The position numbers and the translations under genes were made by a program. Positions 1 through 7,995 of a stretch of DNA of 64,000 nt are shown one piece after another; the first letter of the stretch is position 1; each line of letters opens with the position of its first letter. The notes beneath the pieces are model-generated. The model searched no databases, was not told the DNA's origin, and worked only from the letters and a program-made list of their open reading frames with translations. The stretch is from the NCBI RefSeq assembly GCF_006337065.1, contig NZ_CP040872.1:496001-560000 (forward strand), written 5' to 3'. This stretch comes from Agromyces laixinhei (lineage in GTDB: Bacteria > Actinomycetota > Actinomycetes > Actinomycetales > Microbacteriaceae).

Positions 1-402
1 GATGCCGGCCGCGGCGAGCAGAGGTTCGTCGCCGTGCAGGAACCAGGCCTGCTTGTCGCCGGGCGCGCCGGTCCACTCGAAGTATCCGCGCATCGGAACG
101 AGGCAACGGGATGACGCGAACGCGCCCTTCCACAAGCCGTTGGTGGCGACGGTCTCGATGCGCGTGTTGAACTGCGGGCGCTTCGACTCGTTCATGAACG
201 ACGGACGGAAGTTCCAGACGGCGGGGTCGACCGAACGCCTGACCTCGCCGGTGTCGCTGTTCTGCCGCTCGCGCACGATCGGCACGACCTGGGTCGGCGC
301 GATGGAGAACTGAGGTCGCCAGTCGCGGTAGTCACCGCCTTCGGCGACGAACTCCTGGATGAGCTCGTCGATCTTGGCATCGTTCGCGAAACGGCCGCAC
401 AT
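1..402 (-). CDS. SOS response-associated peptidase (SRAP/YedK/HMCES family), 3' part outside window
   Basis: The reading frame starts with MCGRFAN, so the catalytic Cys2 follows the initiator methionine, as in SRAP proteins. These enzymes form a thiazolidine crosslink with abasic sites in single-stranded DNA and so protect them during replication. Further family marks are an FNTRIETV segment (the Asn-Arg-Glu region) and a conserved CLVPMRGYFEW stretch near residues 108-118. The gene is read leftward and 134 codons are visible; the family is usually 220-260 residues, so about half is missing. The start at 402 is fixed by the need for Cys at position 2. Family assignment is firm; the activity is inferred from the family. 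Confidence 0.93.
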   Translation of the reverse strand, partial: MCGRFANDAKIDELIQEFVAEGGDYRDWRPQFSIAPTQVVPIVRERQNSDTGEVRRSVDPAVWNFRPSFMNESKRPQFNTRIETVATNGLWKGAFASSRCLVPMRGYFEWTGAPGDKQAWFLHGDEPLLAAAGI

Positions 403-799
403 GGTGCCAGTCTGCACCCGACCGCCGACAGTGGCCAGTGGGCGCGGCCGCCAAGGGGGGCGGCTGCCACGGGGCGCGGTGCCGCCAGGCCGGTGAAGGG
501 GTCTCACCGGCCCGGCCATCGATGGCCTACGCGGGTAGGGTCGCGGTCGCATCGATGGCGCACGCCTGCGCGCACGCGTCTCTCGGGGACGAAGAGCGGC
601 GTACCCCCTCCTCTACTTCGCCCGGCCCGACACGAACGGTAGGAAGGAGGCTGCGAACCCGAATCGCGGTCGCCGCCGTGCGTGCCGGTGTCTCGACGCT
701 ACCACCGGAATGGCCCCCATCCGGGGGATACACGCGGAAAGCGGATGTCGCGTCGGCACCCCGAGGCAACGTCGGCGCCCCGAGGCCGCGCTGTCGTCG
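403..799. other. intergenic region with a 9-bp hairpin
   Basis: Between two leftward genes I see no convincing coding sequence. A perfect inverted repeat, GGCCGGTGA at 488-496 and TCACCGGCC at 504-512 with a 7-nt loop, could end transcription of the membrane protein gene at 800-1273. It lacks a T-run, as is common in high-GC actinobacteria. Short open frames exist here but have no recognisable content or ribosome binding site. Confidence 0.45.
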
Positions 800-1273
800 C
801 TACGCCGCGCCGGTGACCAGCACCCACCCCACGTAGACGAGCACGATCACGGCGATGAGGAGGTCGGTCGCGAGGGCGATCCACTCCTTCGCGTTCTTGT
901 TCGGCTTCGCGATGTGACGGATGCCTGCAAGAAGGAGGAAGAGCCCGCCCGCGAGTGCGGCCGCCGGTGCCCAGTCGGGGAAGAAGTAGCTCAGGATGCC
1001 CGCGGCGCCCATGCCGATGTTCGCGTAACCGAGTTCGCCCACGAGCTGCGTGGCGCCCGGTGCATCGATGCGGAGGATCTTCTTCATCGTGAACTGCGGC
1101 CGCAGCGCCTGACTGAGCCCGGCGGTGAAGAGCCGGATGCCGACGCCCCAGAACACCCATTGCTGACCTGCGATCACCACCAGCCCGGCATCCCAGTCGG
1201 TCGTGACGCCTTGCACGACGGTGGTGACGAGTGGTGCGATGACGGCGAGCGTGATGATGATGACCAGATACAC
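800..1273 (-). CDS. small integral membrane protein (DUF6790-like)
   Basis: About 157 residues with four hydrophobic segments: an N-terminal one beginning YLVIIITLAVIAPL, a second around WVFWGVGIRLF, a third in the glycine-rich GYANIGMGAAGILSYFF region and a C-terminal one near LLIAVIVLVYVGW. The middle (FTMKKILRIDAPGA, then ELGYANIGMG) resembles the DUF6790 family of unknown function. I prefer the GTG at 1273 because an AGGAG lies 4 nt upstream; a GTG at 1285 is the alternative but overlaps that Shine-Dalgarno. No function can be assigned beyond membrane location. Confidence 0.7.
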   Translation of the reverse strand: MYLVIIITLAVIAPLVTTVVQGVTTDWDAGLVVIAGQQWVFWGVGIRLFTAGLSQALRPQFTMKKILRIDAPGATQLVGELGYANIGMGAAGILSYFFPDWAPAAALAGGLFLLLAGIRHIAKPNKNAKEWIALATDLLIAVIVLVYVGWVLVTGAA

Positions 1274-1344
1274 GGTGCTCCTCACGGTGGTGGCGGGTTC
1301 CGATCCGTCTGCACGATCCGCAGCACATGGCGCCCGGCCGTTGA

Positions 1345-1470
1345 CTACATCAGCGAGACCGACCAGGCGACGGCCGCGGTGCCGACGAGTAGCAGCACGC
1401 CGAGCGCGATCGCTTGGTAAGGCGGGTCTGCGGAAGAGCTCTGAACCTGGTGCTGTTCTTCCGCGCCCAT
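1345..1470 (-). CDS. 41-residue single-pass membrane peptide
   Basis: This tiny frame encodes a hydrophilic head (MGAEEQHQVQSS) followed by one membrane helix, IALGVLLLVGTAAVAWSVSL. A longer upstream extension of the same frame runs through the tRNA gene and is not credible. It lies between the tRNA-Gly gene and the DUF6790-like gene, in the same direction as both. The hydrophobic pattern and the plausible initiator make it a likely real small protein; the function is unknown. Confidence 0.5.
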   Translation of the reverse strand: MGAEEQHQVQSSSADPPYQAIALGVLLLVGTAAVAWSVSLM

Positions 1471-1551
1471 GCCCACAGTGTAGGGGGATGAATGGCGCGG
1501 GTGGAGGAGCGGGTGACGGGGGTAAGGATCGCAGATCGCACTGGCCTTCAG

Positions 1552-1622
1552 AGCGGATGACGGGAATCGAACCCGCGCTATCAGCTTGGGAAGCTGAAGT
1601 TCTACCATTGAACTACATCCGC
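1552..1622 (-). tRNA. tRNA-Gly, anticodon CCC
   Basis: A 71-nt cloverleaf reads leftward. The acceptor stem is GCGGATG paired with CATCCGC, the D stem GTTC/GAAC, the anticodon stem TCAGC/GCTGA with loop TTCCCAA (anticodon CCC), and the T arm GCGGG-TTCGATT-CCCGT. The discriminator base is T and no CCA is encoded. All stems pair; G49-T65 is the only wobble pair. Codon read: GGG. Confidence 0.97.
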
Positions 1623-1701
1623 ACGCGGCATCCGCCGGCCGCCGAAGCGACTGCAGAAGCAACGTCAGCCATCCTAGCAAGTGCGTTGCTACGCTGGCAG
1701 C

Positions 1702-2307
1702 GTGCTGCTCTCAGATCGTGACATCCGGGCCGAACTCGACGCGAACCGCATCGGACTCGACCCGTACGAACCGGGCATGATCCAGCCGTCGTCGATCGAC
1801 GTTCGCCTCGATCGGTACTTCCGTCTCTTCGACAACCACAAGTACCCGTTCATCGATCCGGCAGAAGACCAGCCCGAGCTGACCCACCTCATCGAGGTGC
1901 GGCCCGACGAGGCGTTCATCCTGCATCCGGGGGAGTTCGTGCTCGCCTCGACGTACGAGGCCGTGACGCTGCCCGACGACGTCGCCGCCCGTCTCGAGGG
2001 CAAGAGCTCGCTCGGGCGTCTGGGTCTGCTCACGCACTCGACCGCCGGCTTCATCGATCCGGGCTTCACGGGCCACGTCACCCTCGAGCTGTCGAACGTC
2101 GCAACCCTGCCGATCAAGCTCTGGCCCGGCATGAAGATCGGCCAGATGTGCTTCTTCCGCCTGTCGTCGCCGAGTGAGCGGCCCTACGGCTCGGCCGAGT
2201 ACAGTTCGCGGTACCAGGGGCAGCGGGGGCCGACGGCGTCGCGCTCGTTCCACAACTTCCACCGCTCGGATGTCGGTGTCACCGACGCCGGCTCGCAGGG
2301 CGAGTAG
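1702..2307 (+). CDS. dcd: dCTP deaminase, probably bifunctional dCTP deaminase/dUTPase
   Basis: 201 residues starting VLLSDRDI at a GTG. The protein carries the family core: [44 protein letters not shown], and the C-terminal YQGQRGPT lid. In E. coli the enzyme deaminates dCTP to dUTP; the actinobacterial form (shown for M. tuberculosis Dcd) also hydrolyses dUTP to dUMP, and this sequence matches that subgroup closely in length and motifs. Product dUMP feeds thymidylate synthesis. The 3' end overlaps the convergent hydrolase gene by 29 bp. The GTG start aligns with the usual N-terminus; the ATG at 1681 would add seven residues. Confidence 0.96.
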   Translation: MLLSDRDIRAELDANRIGLDPYEPGMIQPSSIDVRLDRYFRLFDNHKYPFIDPAEDQPELTHLIEVRPDEAFILHPGEFVLASTYEAVTLPDDVAARLEGKSSLGRLGLLTHSTAGFIDPGFTGHVTLELSNVATLPIKLWPGMKIGQMCFFRLSSPSERPYGSAEYSSRYQGQRGPTASRSFHNFHRSDVGVTDAGSQGE

Positions 2308-3223
2308 CTGCACCCGGCGAAACGGCCGACGCGACGGTCTCGTCGAGCAACGCATCAGAGGCGCCGCCGGCGCTCAGGAACGCCATCACCGCGTCGAGCG
2401 TGACATCGGCGCGCAGCACCCGGTTGTGGCCGAGGCCGTCGGTGGCGACGAGCCGGGCATGACCCCGATTCACCTCGAGCAGCCGCTCGGATTCGGTGAA
2501 CGGCACCCGCCGGTCGCCGCGGTCGTGCACGAGCAGCAGCGGCACGTCTTCAGGCAGCGGATGCCGCACCGCCGAGTAGCGCGCGAACGGGTCGGGCCGC
2601 CCGGCGAACACGCGGCCGGCGAACCGTGCGGCGAGGGCCTCACGCGTGCGCGCGTCGAGGCCCAGCATCGCACCGAAGCCTTCGATGAAGACGGCCGGGT
2701 CGCCGGCGCCCGCGATGCCCACGACCCGGGTCGCCGGGGTGCCATCGTGCACGGCCATGAGTGCGGCGAGGGAGCCGAAGGAGTGCCCGACGACCCCGTG
2801 CCACGGACCCTCGCGGCGCGTGAGCTCGGCGATGATGTCGAGGTGGTCGAGGAGGTACGTGCCGCGACCGGGGGAGTCGCCGTTGGCCGGCGCGTCGAAG
2901 GCGAGCACACGGAACCCCTCGCTGCGGAGCTCACGCACGAGCGGGCTGAACACGCTCGCGCGTGATTGCCACCCGTGCGCGAGCAGCACTGAGCGCGCGC
3001 CCGCGCCCCACTCGTAGGTCACGACGTCGACGCCCGTGCCGCGGATGCCCGGAATGCGCACGGTGCCGCGACGCGCCGATCGATGCGTCGCCAGGTCGGT
3101 CGGGGCGACCGCAGTGGGGCGGCCGACCCGCATGAAGAGCGGGAGGGCGAGGGCGGCGCCGAGTTCGGGGGAGACGCGCGATGCGGCACGGACTCCGGTG
3201 GCGATGGCGGATGCTGCGGACAC
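2279..3223 (-). CDS. alpha/beta hydrolase
   Basis: 314 residues of the alpha/beta-hydrolase fold. I see an oxyanion-type HGWQSR, a nucleophile elbow GHSFGS (Ser), an HDRGDRRVP segment with the likely Asp, and a late GLGHNRVL with the likely His. The first 40 residues are hydrophobic ([24 protein letters not shown]) and may act as a membrane or signal-like anchor. The GTG start at 3223 has AGGAG 5 nt upstream. It is divergent from a TetR gene, and two matching operator sites lie between them, so it is probably the regulator's main target. Substrate unknown. Confidence 0.88.
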   Translation of the reverse strand: MSAASAIATGVRAASRVSPELGAALALPLFMRVGRPTAVAPTDLATHRSARRGTVRIPGIRGTGVDVVTYEWGAGARSVLLAHGWQSRASVFSPLVRELRSEGFRVLAFDAPANGDSPGRGTYLLDHLDIIAELTRREGPWHGVVGHSFGSLAALMAVHDGTPATRVVGIAGAGDPAVFIEGFGAMLGLDARTREALAARFAGRVFAGRPDPFARYSAVRHPLPEDVPLLLVHDRGDRRVPFTESERLLEVNRGHARLVATDGLGHNRVLRADVTLDAVMAFLSAGGASDALLDETVASAVSPGAATRPASRRR

Positions 3224-3237
3224 GGTGTCTCCTAACA

Positions 3238-3280
3238 GTACGAACGATCGTACGCACACTATACGTACGATCGTGCGTAC
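3238..3280. promoter_or_regulatory. pair of TetR operators between divergent genes
   Basis: Two 17-bp sites matching GTACGMACGATCGTACG (M = A or C) occur at 3238-3254 on the top strand and at 3264-3280 on the bottom strand. Each is itself nearly palindromic around CGATCG. The 66-bp gap between the hydrolase start and the tetR start is almost filled by them, so binding would block both promoters. The assignment to the adjacent TetR protein is an inference from position. Confidence 0.75.
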
Positions 3281-3289
3281 AATCAAGGC

Positions 3290-3949
3290 ATGATCGAAAC
3301 CGACGGTCGACGACTCAGGGGCGACGCGTCGCGACGCCTCGTGCTCGACCACGCCGTCGACCTCGCCTCGATCGAAGGGCTCGACGGGCTTTCGATCGGC
3401 CGACTCGCCGACGCGGCGCACGTCAGCAAGAGCGGCGTCGCGACGCTCTTCGGCACGAAGGAACGTCTGCAGCTCGCCACGGTCGACGCGGCACGACAGC
3501 GATTCGTCGCAACCGTCATCGAGCCGGCCCGGCTCGAGCCACGGGGCATCCGTCGTATCGTCGCGCTGCTCGACGGCTGGATCGCGTACTCGCGAGACCG
3601 CACCTTCACGGGCGGATGCTTCTTCGCGGGGGCCACCTCGGAGTTCGACACCAAGCCGGGGCCCGTGCGCGACGCGCTCGCCGCAGCACTCGCCGAGTGG
3701 AACGGCTACGTCGCCGTCTCGTTCGGGTACGCCGTCGCGCAGGGCGAGCTCAGCGGGAGCGACGACCCCGAGCAGTTCGCCTTCGAGGCCACCGCCTTGC
3801 TCGATGCCGCGAACAACCGCTCGCTCCTCGGCGGCTCGAACCAGCCGTACGCCTTTGCGAGACGCGCACTCGTCGCGCGGCTCCAAGCGGCCGGGGCGGA
3901 TGCCGCGGTGCTCGCCCGCCTCGCCGACGTCGACGACCTCGCCGCCTGA
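3290..3949 (+). CDS. TetR family transcriptional regulator
   Basis: 219 residues. The N-terminal helix-turn-helix is at about residues 18-62: SIGRLADAAHVSKSGVATLF followed by GTKERL, which replaces the more common Y-x-F-x-S-K pattern. The C-terminal ligand domain has the GGCFFAGATSEFD stretch, typical of TetR proteins with the TetR_C_16-like domain. Divergent from an alpha/beta hydrolase, with two palindromic operators in between, so autoregulated repression of both genes is likely. The ligand is unknown, perhaps a substrate of the hydrolase. A strong terminator follows at 3970-3999. Confidence 0.92.
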   Translation: MIETDGRRLRGDASRRLVLDHAVDLASIEGLDGLSIGRLADAAHVSKSGVATLFGTKERLQLATVDAARQRFVATVIEPARLEPRGIRRIVALLDGWIAYSRDRTFTGGCFFAGATSEFDTKPGPVRDALAAALAEWNGYVAVSFGYAVAQGELSGSDDPEQFAFEATALLDAANNRSLLGGSNQPYAFARRALVARLQAAGADAAVLARLADVDDLAA

Positions 3950-3969
3950 CCCCGAAGCGCACCGACGCA

Positions 3970-3999
3970 GAGAGGGGCCCGCACATGCGGGCCCCTCTC
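3970..3999. terminator. bidirectional terminator hairpin
   Basis: Perfect 14-bp stem, GAGAGGGGCCCGCA at 3970-3983 and its complement at 3986-3999, with a 2-nt centre. It sits between the convergent tetR (ends 3949) and marR-like (ends 4008) genes. Confidence 0.85.
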
Positions 4000-4007
4000 G
4001 GTTCGGG

Positions 4008-4718
4008 TCAGGATGCGTCGTGGTGACGCTGATCAAGCTCGCCGCGGTGGCGTCGTCCGCCGTCACGGTCGCCCTTGCGACCGTGGCTGTGCCGGTCGGC
4101 TTCGCCGTGGACGTGCACGTGGAGGTGCACGTCGGTGCGGGCGGCGCTGTGTCCGCAGCGGCTGTGCCTCTCGCCGTTGCTCTCGCTGCGGCCGCGGCCG
4201 TGCTTGTCGCCATGCTGACGCTGGCCGTGGCTGCCGCCGTGCTGACGCCGGCCGGAGTCGCGGTGGTGTCGCCGCGGCATCCGCTCGCCTTCGACCCAGC
4301 CGAGCTCGCCGGCGATCGCCTCGAGCGAGACCATCGTCGTGGCGAAGTCCTCGGGGCTGACGGCGCCCGCGACCTTCGCGCGGAGCTCTGCGACGCGCTC
4401 CTGGAGTGCGGCGCGGGCGGCGTCGCCTGCGTCAGTCAGGCGCCAGGCGCCGGGCTCGCCCTCGACCCAGCCGCGCTCGGTGAGAGGCTCGACGCGCTCG
4501 GGGCGCGCTGCGAGCCGCTCGCTCATGCGAGGGTCGGTGACGGTGCCGGCGATGAGGTTGATGCGCCGCCAGTCGCGGCGGGTGATGCCCTCTTCTGCGA
4601 AGAGTTCGCGCATCGCGTCGTCGAGGCGGCGGTCGATGACCGTGAGCCAGAAGCCGAAGGGGCGGGGGCTCGCCGAGTTGTCGTCGGTGTTCTGAGTGGT
4701 GTTGTCGGGGGTGGTCAT
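4008..4718 (-). CDS. MarR-like winged-helix regulator with a histidine-rich tail
   Basis: 236 residues from an ATG preceded by AAAGGAACACC. Residues about 20-140 look like a winged-helix regulator (FGFWLTVIDRRLDDAMRELF, RRDWRRINLIAG, LTERGWVEGEPGAWRLT). The last 80-90 residues are packed with His, Arg, Gly and Asp (RHHRDSGRRQHGGSHG, DVHLHVHVHGE, GKHGRG-like pieces), a composition seen in metal-binding tails. It is divergent from a second MarR gene that also carries a His-rich stretch, and palindromes lie between them. A role in metal-responsive control is a reasonable guess, not shown. Start codons further upstream would translate the 15-bp repeat array and are rejected. Confidence 0.72.
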   Translation of the reverse strand: MTTPDNTTQNTDDNSASPRPFGFWLTVIDRRLDDAMRELFAEEGITRRDWRRINLIAGTVTDPRMSERLAARPERVEPLTERGWVEGEPGAWRLTDAGDAARAALQERVAELRAKVAGAVSPEDFATTMVSLEAIAGELGWVEGERMPRRHHRDSGRRQHGGSHGQRQHGDKHGRGRSESNGERHSRCGHSAARTDVHLHVHVHGEADRHSHGRKGDRDGGRRHRGELDQRHHDAS

Positions 4719-4800
4719 GGTGTTCCTTTCGTTGACGCGGTGCGCGTCGAGTGTCGCGGGCGGCACTGGAGGCTCGCCCGTAGGTCCGGGTGCGCTCGGG

Positions 4801-4875
4801 CGGCGTTCGCTCAGGAGGCGTTCGCTCGGGCGCCGTTCGCTCGGTCGGCGTTCGCTCGGTCGGCGTTCGCTTCGA
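4801..4875. repeat. five tandem copies of a 15-bp repeat
   Basis: Units resembling CGGCGTTCGCTCGGT start at 4801, 4816, 4831, 4846 and 4861; a weaker partial unit precedes them at 4786-4800. The array lies in the divergent promoter region of the two MarR-type genes, upstream of the leftward start. As the period is a multiple of three, it leaves a false open frame reading SERRP repeats. Copy number may vary between strains. Confidence 0.9.
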
Positions 4876-4899
4876 CCCGAGTGGAGCATCCATCTATTG

Positions 4900-4936
4900 C
4901 ATGCACTGTAGCATGTATATGTACACTGACATATAT
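4900..4936. promoter_or_regulatory. two AT-rich dyads upstream of the rightward marR gene
   Basis: Two adjacent inverted repeats: CATGC-N6-GCATG at 4900-4915 and TATATGT-N6-ACATATA at 4916-4935. Both have the size expected of MarR-family operators and are strikingly AT-rich for this genome. The second dyad ends on the initiator ATG at 4935, suggesting repression at the promoter and start of an mRNA with a very short or absent leader. Confidence 0.6.
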
Positions 4937-5624
4937 GAACGCATCGAGTCAAGTCCCTCCCGGAGGACCCTCAGGATCGAATGCCGCGGCTTCCGCCTCC
5001 GACGACCCGATCGTGTTGATCGAGCAGGCCCTCGTCACGATGCGACGCGACCAGGAGCGGCGTCGGCTGCAGCGGCGGGCCGAGCACTTCGGCCAAGAGA
5101 GGCACGATGGGCACGGCAGCGAGCGTGCGCGCGGGCACGGGCACCCCGACCGCCGCCCCGGGGGCGACCCCGAGCACGATGAGCACGGCGATCACTCCGC
5201 GCATCGCGGTGGGCGCCGAGGCGGTGCTGGGGGGCGGGGCGGTCGTTGTCGAGGTCCGCGCGGCGAACCGGGTCGGCACGCACTCGCGCATGCGGCGCGC
5301 TTCCGCCTGCTCGATGCCCTTGAAGGTGCAGAGCACCCGGCGTCGGTGAGCGAACTCGCCGACGCGATCGGCGTCGATCAGCCGCGGGCGAGCCGGCTCG
5401 TGCAGGCCGCCGTCGAGGCGGGCCACGTGCGCCGCGAGGCGGACCCGTCGGATGCCCGGCGAAGCGCGCTCGTGCTCACCGCTGCAGGGCGCAAGCTGCT
5501 CGCCGACGCTCGCGATACCCGCCGCGACGCGGTCGAGACCGCGCTCGCCGCGTTCACACCCGAGGAGACCGATGAATTCGCGCGCCTGCTCTCGCGCTTC
5601 ATCGCCGACTGGCCGCGCGACTGA
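4935..5624 (+). CDS. MarR family regulator with an internal histidine-rich segment
   Basis: 229 residues. After a short N-terminus and a helix (LIEQALVTMRRDQERRRLQR), residues about 55-105 are rich in His, Gly, Asp and Arg (HGHPDRRPGGDPEHDEHGDH). The winged helix follows: RFRLLDALEGAEHPASVSEL, AIGVDQPRASRLVQ (recognition helix) and the wing SDARRSALVLTAAGRKLL. No Shine-Dalgarno is obvious before the ATG at 4935, and the start lies inside a dyad, so the mRNA may be leaderless. Divergent from another His-rich MarR-like gene; the pair may sense the same metal or stress. A terminator follows at 5630-5660. Confidence 0.82.
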   Translation: MNASSQVPPGGPSGSNAAASASDDPIVLIEQALVTMRRDQERRRLQRRAEHFGQERHDGHGSERARGHGHPDRRPGGDPEHDEHGDHSAHRGGRRGGAGGRGGRCRGPRGEPGRHALAHAARFRLLDALEGAEHPASVSELADAIGVDQPRASRLVQAAVEAGHVRREADPSDARRSALVLTAAGRKLLADARDTRRDAVETALAAFTPEETDEFARLLSRFIADWPRD

Positions 5625-5629
5625 CTCGC

Positions 5630-5660
5630 ATCCGGCGCAGCGAGAGCCGGTGCGCCGGAT
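5630..5660 (+). terminator. terminator hairpin after marR
   Basis: Stem ATCCGGCGCA (5630-5639) with TGCGCCGGAT (5651-5660), 11-nt loop, 6 nt after the marR stop codon. Confidence 0.7.
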
Positions 5661-5795
5661 CGGGACGCCGCCCGCTGAGTCGCAGGACGATCCGGCATGG
5701 GTGCGGCGTGTCGTACGGCCTGTCGCAGCATCATCTTGCGATTCGCCGCCGCGCCGCCCGGCTGCGACTCGGTGCGCGGCGCCCGCGCTGCCCCA

Positions 5796-7202
5796 CTACG
5801 TCGCCCGCGCGGTCGCCTTCACCGGAATGAGCAGCGCGAGCCCGAGCGCGATCACGAGCACGATGCCGAGGATGCCGTAGTACGGTTCGCCGCCGATCGT
5901 CACGAAGAGTGCGAACGCCGTCGGCGCGAGGAAGCTCACCGCGCGGCCGGTGGTCGCGTAGAGGCCGAAGACTTCGCCCTCGTGACCGGCCGGAATGAGC
6001 CGGGCGAGGAAGGTGCGGCTCGCCGATTGCGCCGGTCCGACGAAGAGGCAGAGGGCCAGGCCCGCGGTCCAGAAGACGATCTGGCCGCCGTCGTGCAGGA
6101 AGAACACGAGCAGGCCGCTCACGACGAGGCCGACGAGCGCCGTCATGATCACGGGTTTCGCGCCGAGCCGGTCGTCGAGGGCGCCCACCGCGATCGTCGA
6201 GATGCCGGCGACGATGTTCGCCGCGATCGCGAAGATGATGACCTCACCTGCCGAGAAACCGAAGACGGATGCCGCGAGCACGCCGCCGAACGTGAAGACC
6301 CCCGCGAGCCCGTCGCGGAACACCGCGCTCGCCAGCAGGAACCAGACCGTGTTGCGCTGCTCGTTCCAGAGCCGCTTGATGTCGCGGCCGAGGCGGGCGT
6401 ACGAGGCGAAGAAGCCGATCTTCTCGCGTTCGACCGCGGCGGGGTTGCGATACTCGGGCACCGCGAAGAGCACGGGCAGGGCGAACAGCCCGAACCACAG
6501 GGCGGAGACGAGCATCGTCACGCGCACGTCCATGCCGTCGTCGCCGGTGACGCCGAAGAGGCCCACCTCTGGCTGGATGAAGCCGAAGTACACGATGAGC
6601 AGCAGCACGATGCCGCCGACGTAACCCATGCCCCAGCCGAAGCCCGAGACCTTGCCGATCGAGCGCGGCGTCGAGACCTGCACGAGCATGGCGTTGTAGT
6701 TGACGCCGGCGAACTCGAAGAAGACGTTGCCGGCGGCCACGAGGAAGAGGCCGAGCATCAGGTACTCGGGTGCCGGCAGCACGAAGAACATCGCGAGGGT
6801 CATCGCCACGACGATGAAGGTGTTCACGGCGAGCCAGAGCTTGCGGCGACCGCTCGTATCGGAGCGCTGGCCGGTGATCGGTGCGAGCACTGCGATCAGC
6901 AGGCCTGCGATCGCGAGCGCCCAGCCGAGTTGGGCCTCGACCGTGCCCTTCGGGCCGAACGACTCGCTCGTGAGGTAGACCGTGAAGACGAACGTCGTGA
7001 CGACCGCGTTGAATGCCGCGGATCCCCAGTCCCACAGGCCCCACGCGAGAATGCGCCCCTTGCGTGCGCCGGCGTCGGTGACCGTCTCGACCTGCCCGGT
7101 GCCGACCCCGATCGTCGCTGCGGCGCCGTCGGGCGGCGTGAGGTGCGAGGGCGGGTAGTTGCGGGGCGCTTCGGGTGAGCGCGGCGACTGGGGGTCCGTC
7201 AT
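5796..7202 (-). CDS. MFS transporter, UMF1/Atg22-like
   Basis: 468 residues with about 12 membrane helices. The opening WGLWDWGSAAFNAVVTTFVF is typical of the UMF1 (Atg22-like) branch of the major facilitator superfamily; related yeast Atg22 exports amino acids from the vacuole, while bacterial substrates are mostly unknown. A charged loop in the middle (FFASYARLGRDIKRLW) links the two six-helix halves, and the TM10-11 region contains GPAQSASRTFLARL. The soluble N-terminal tail of about 45 residues is Pro-rich. Transcribed leftward, 75 nt downstream of the DUF2165 gene, from which a hairpin at 7240-7271 separates it. Confidence 0.88.
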   Translation of the reverse strand: MTDPQSPRSPEAPRNYPPSHLTPPDGAAATIGVGTGQVETVTDAGARKGRILAWGLWDWGSAAFNAVVTTFVFTVYLTSESFGPKGTVEAQLGWALAIAGLLIAVLAPITGQRSDTSGRRKLWLAVNTFIVVAMTLAMFFVLPAPEYLMLGLFLVAAGNVFFEFAGVNYNAMLVQVSTPRSIGKVSGFGWGMGYVGGIVLLLIVYFGFIQPEVGLFGVTGDDGMDVRVTMLVSALWFGLFALPVLFAVPEYRNPAAVEREKIGFFASYARLGRDIKRLWNEQRNTVWFLLASAVFRDGLAGVFTFGGVLAASVFGFSAGEVIIFAIAANIVAGISTIAVGALDDRLGAKPVIMTALVGLVVSGLLVFFLHDGGQIVFWTAGLALCLFVGPAQSASRTFLARLIPAGHEGEVFGLYATTGRAVSFLAPTAFALFVTIGGEPYYGILGIVLVIALGLALLIPVKATARAT

Positions 7203-7239
7203 GGCTGCATTCTCGTTCTCTCAGGTGAACAACCGGTGG

Positions 7240-7271
7240 CGGATGCCGCGTGGCGTGCGCCGCGGCATCCG
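7240..7271 (-). terminator. terminator hairpin after the DUF2165 gene
   Basis: Stem CGGATGCCGCG (7240-7250) with CGCGGCATCCG (7261-7271), 10-nt loop, just downstream of the leftward gene that ends at 7278. Confidence 0.75.
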
Positions 7272-7277
7272 TTGGTC

Positions 7278-7871
7278 TCAGTCGCGCTCTCGGGGCTGCC
7301 AATGCGCGCTCGGCAGGTGGATGATGACGAGCGCGATGAGCGCGAGCACCGAGTTGCGGAACGCGGGGTCGAGGCCGTTCCACGACGTCGACTTCCACAT
7401 CTGGAACCACTCGCCGCCGATCGTGATGAAGCCGCCCATGAAGAGGGCCAGGAGCATCAGCAGGCCGATCGTCGAGAGAGCCCGGGCGACGCGATAGCCG
7501 TGGTGCCGCTCGCGGATCCAGAACACCACGGCGGCGATGAGCGCGATCGCCGTTGCCGACTCCCACACGATCACGCCCACGTAGCCGATGTTCTGAAGGA
7601 CGGGGTCGGTGATGGCACGCCACATCACATCGGGGTCGAGGTCTTCGCCTGCCGGGGCACCGAAATTGGTGGTGTCCATCGCGAGCACGTGGTGCACGAA
7701 GGCCTGGTTCGTGCCGAAGTCGGTGATGTTGCCGAAGGCGACGAGCAGGATGTAGAGGCCGTTCAGCGCGACGAGCACGACGGCGACGACCGGCAGTGTG
7801 CCGAGGGCGAGCCAGCCGCGTCGGGTTTCGTCGGGAGCGGGTACTGCGGTGGCTGAGTGGTGGTCGGACAT
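7278..7871 (-). CDS. DUF2165 family membrane protein
   Basis: 197 residues with four membrane helices. The order of features fits DUF2165: an N-terminal helix (VVAVVLVALNGLYILLVAF), an extracytoplasmic loop with NITDFGTNQAFVHHVLAMDT, a second helix near WESATAIALIAAVVFWI, and GGFITIGGEWFQMWKS before the last helix. The function of the family is not known. The ATG at 7871 has a good GAGGAGACGCC ribosome binding site. A hairpin at 7240-7271 probably ends the transcript. Confidence 0.88.
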   Translation of the reverse strand: MSDHHSATAVPAPDETRRGWLALGTLPVVAVVLVALNGLYILLVAFGNITDFGTNQAFVHHVLAMDTTNFGAPAGEDLDPDVMWRAITDPVLQNIGYVGVIVWESATAIALIAAVVFWIRERHHGYRVARALSTIGLLMLLALFMGGFITIGGEWFQMWKSTSWNGLDPAFRNSVLALIALVIIHLPSAHWQPRERD

Positions 7872-7995
7872 GGCGTCTCCTCACACGATGGGGTCATCGT
7901 CGACCCGTGGGCACTGTATCGCCAGCGCATGCCGCAGCGCACGCGCGACGCGCGGCATGGCACGGGAGTCGATGGCAGCGCGCCGCAGCATCCGC

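Noticed and set aside
527..769. 80-residue minus-strand frame in the first intergenic region
   Set aside because: No recognisable motif, no ribosome site and atypical composition; the hairpin at 488-512 sits downstream but could equally serve the gene at 800.
1471..1680. Longer coding version of the 41-residue membrane peptide
   Set aside because: It would be translated through the tRNA-Gly gene.
3224..4213. Upstream extension of the alpha/beta hydrolase frame to 4213
   Set aside because: It runs antisense through the tetR gene and the operators. The GTG at 3223 with AGGAG is the real start.
4801..4875. Possible CRISPR array
   Set aside because: Units are 15 bp directly abutting with no spacers, and no cas genes are seen.
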